The notes under the pieces are model-generated. The model had not been told where the DNA came from. It ran no database searches and saw only the letters and a program-made list of their open reading frames with translations. A DNA stretch of 64,000 nucleotides from Bacteroidales bacterium (GTDB taxonomy: Bacteria > Bacteroidota > Bacteroidia > Bacteroidales > UBA932): contig JAKSJO010000001.1 in the NCBI GenBank assembly GCA_024398125.1, positions 124,001 to 188,000 of the forward strand, written 5' to 3'. Positions 63,904-64,000 of the stretch are shown in pieces (position 1 is the stretch's first letter; each line of letters starts with the position of its first letter). The position numbers were made by a program, and so were the translations under genes.

Positions 63904-64000
63904 AACCTCAGGCTCCTCAACCCACTCGAGACCACCGATGAGGTTTCTGTTGTCCCAGAGCCACTTAACGCGGTCAGCACAGTACTTGATCTGTGAGAGT
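63811..64000 (-). CDS. C-terminal end of an unidentified gene (5' part beyond window)
   Basis: Sixty-two codons are visible and read LSQIKYCADRVKWLWDNRNL, then IGGLEWVEEPEVLRFFFGRM and KEIGNWQEKLVEKF before the stop at 63811-63813. Codon use matches the chromosome, and the reading is uninterrupted. I could not assign the family from this fragment. Its last 31 codons are duplicated at 62453-62545, so the element recombined within or next to its 3' end. Confidence 0.65.
   Translation of the reverse strand, partial: LSQIKYCADRVKWLWDNRNLIGGLEWVEEPEVLRFFFGRMKEIGNWQEKLVEKFKADFGDSL

Overview
The window looks like chromosome from an anaerobic Bacteroidota, most likely order Bacteroidales. The evidence is the TAnnTTTG-type -7 promoter boxes in front of many genes, the near absence of Shine-Dalgarno sequences, many Ala-Gln signal-peptide junctions, and the families present (S9 peptidases beside GH2/GH43/CE2 enzymes, patatin-Omp85 fusion, golvesin-type amidase, DUF819 and DUF418 proteins). 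No rRNA or tRNA gene was recognised.

Layout. 1-2.5 kb: the 5' part of a TolC-type efflux gene, divergent from an AraC regulator. 2.5-3.8 kb: a coupled pair, a PqqD-like protein and an HprK/PEPCK-like kinase. 3.9-6.3 kb: a small conflict island with an orphan HicB, a DUF3791/DUF3990 trio and a MntA/HepT pair. 6.5-18.2 kb: a minus-strand operon of secreted enzymes (CE2 esterase, two S9 peptidases, GH2, GH43) ending in a DUF819 membrane protein. 18.3-46.9 kb: housekeeping and envelope genes: rlmN, a patatin/Omp85 protein, recX, rnhA, pdxA, a cysteine-desulfidase-like gene, an amidase-like protein, vanZ, an MsbA-type ABC exporter, an M28 homologue lacking catalytic residues, a TPR protein, an MBL hydrolase, an addBA-type pair, a CYTH/membrane-protein/GNAT trio, DUF418, a nitroreductase and an esterase.

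47-64 kb is an accessory region, visibly more A/T-rich in its right half. It holds a RhuM remnant and a five-gene minus-strand operon (two paralogous unknown proteins, a Pif1-like helicase, an unknown protein and a ClpP paralogue with an in-frame TGA just before its catalytic Asp). Two single genes follow. The operon and both single genes are each preceded by a copy of one promoter cassette: a palindromic site, a promoter, and a leader RNA whose stems show compensatory changes. Next comes a three-gene operon of two large P-loop ATPases and a WYL-domain protein, the best candidate here for an undescribed (probably defence) system. Beyond it lie a truncated tyrosine integrase, 53-bp tandem repeats, and a GNAT toxin-antitoxin-like pair bracketed by a direct repeat of about 350 bp. 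That repeat includes the 3' end of the gene running off the right edge of the window.

All functions are inferred from reading translations. No database search, alignment or folding program was run.
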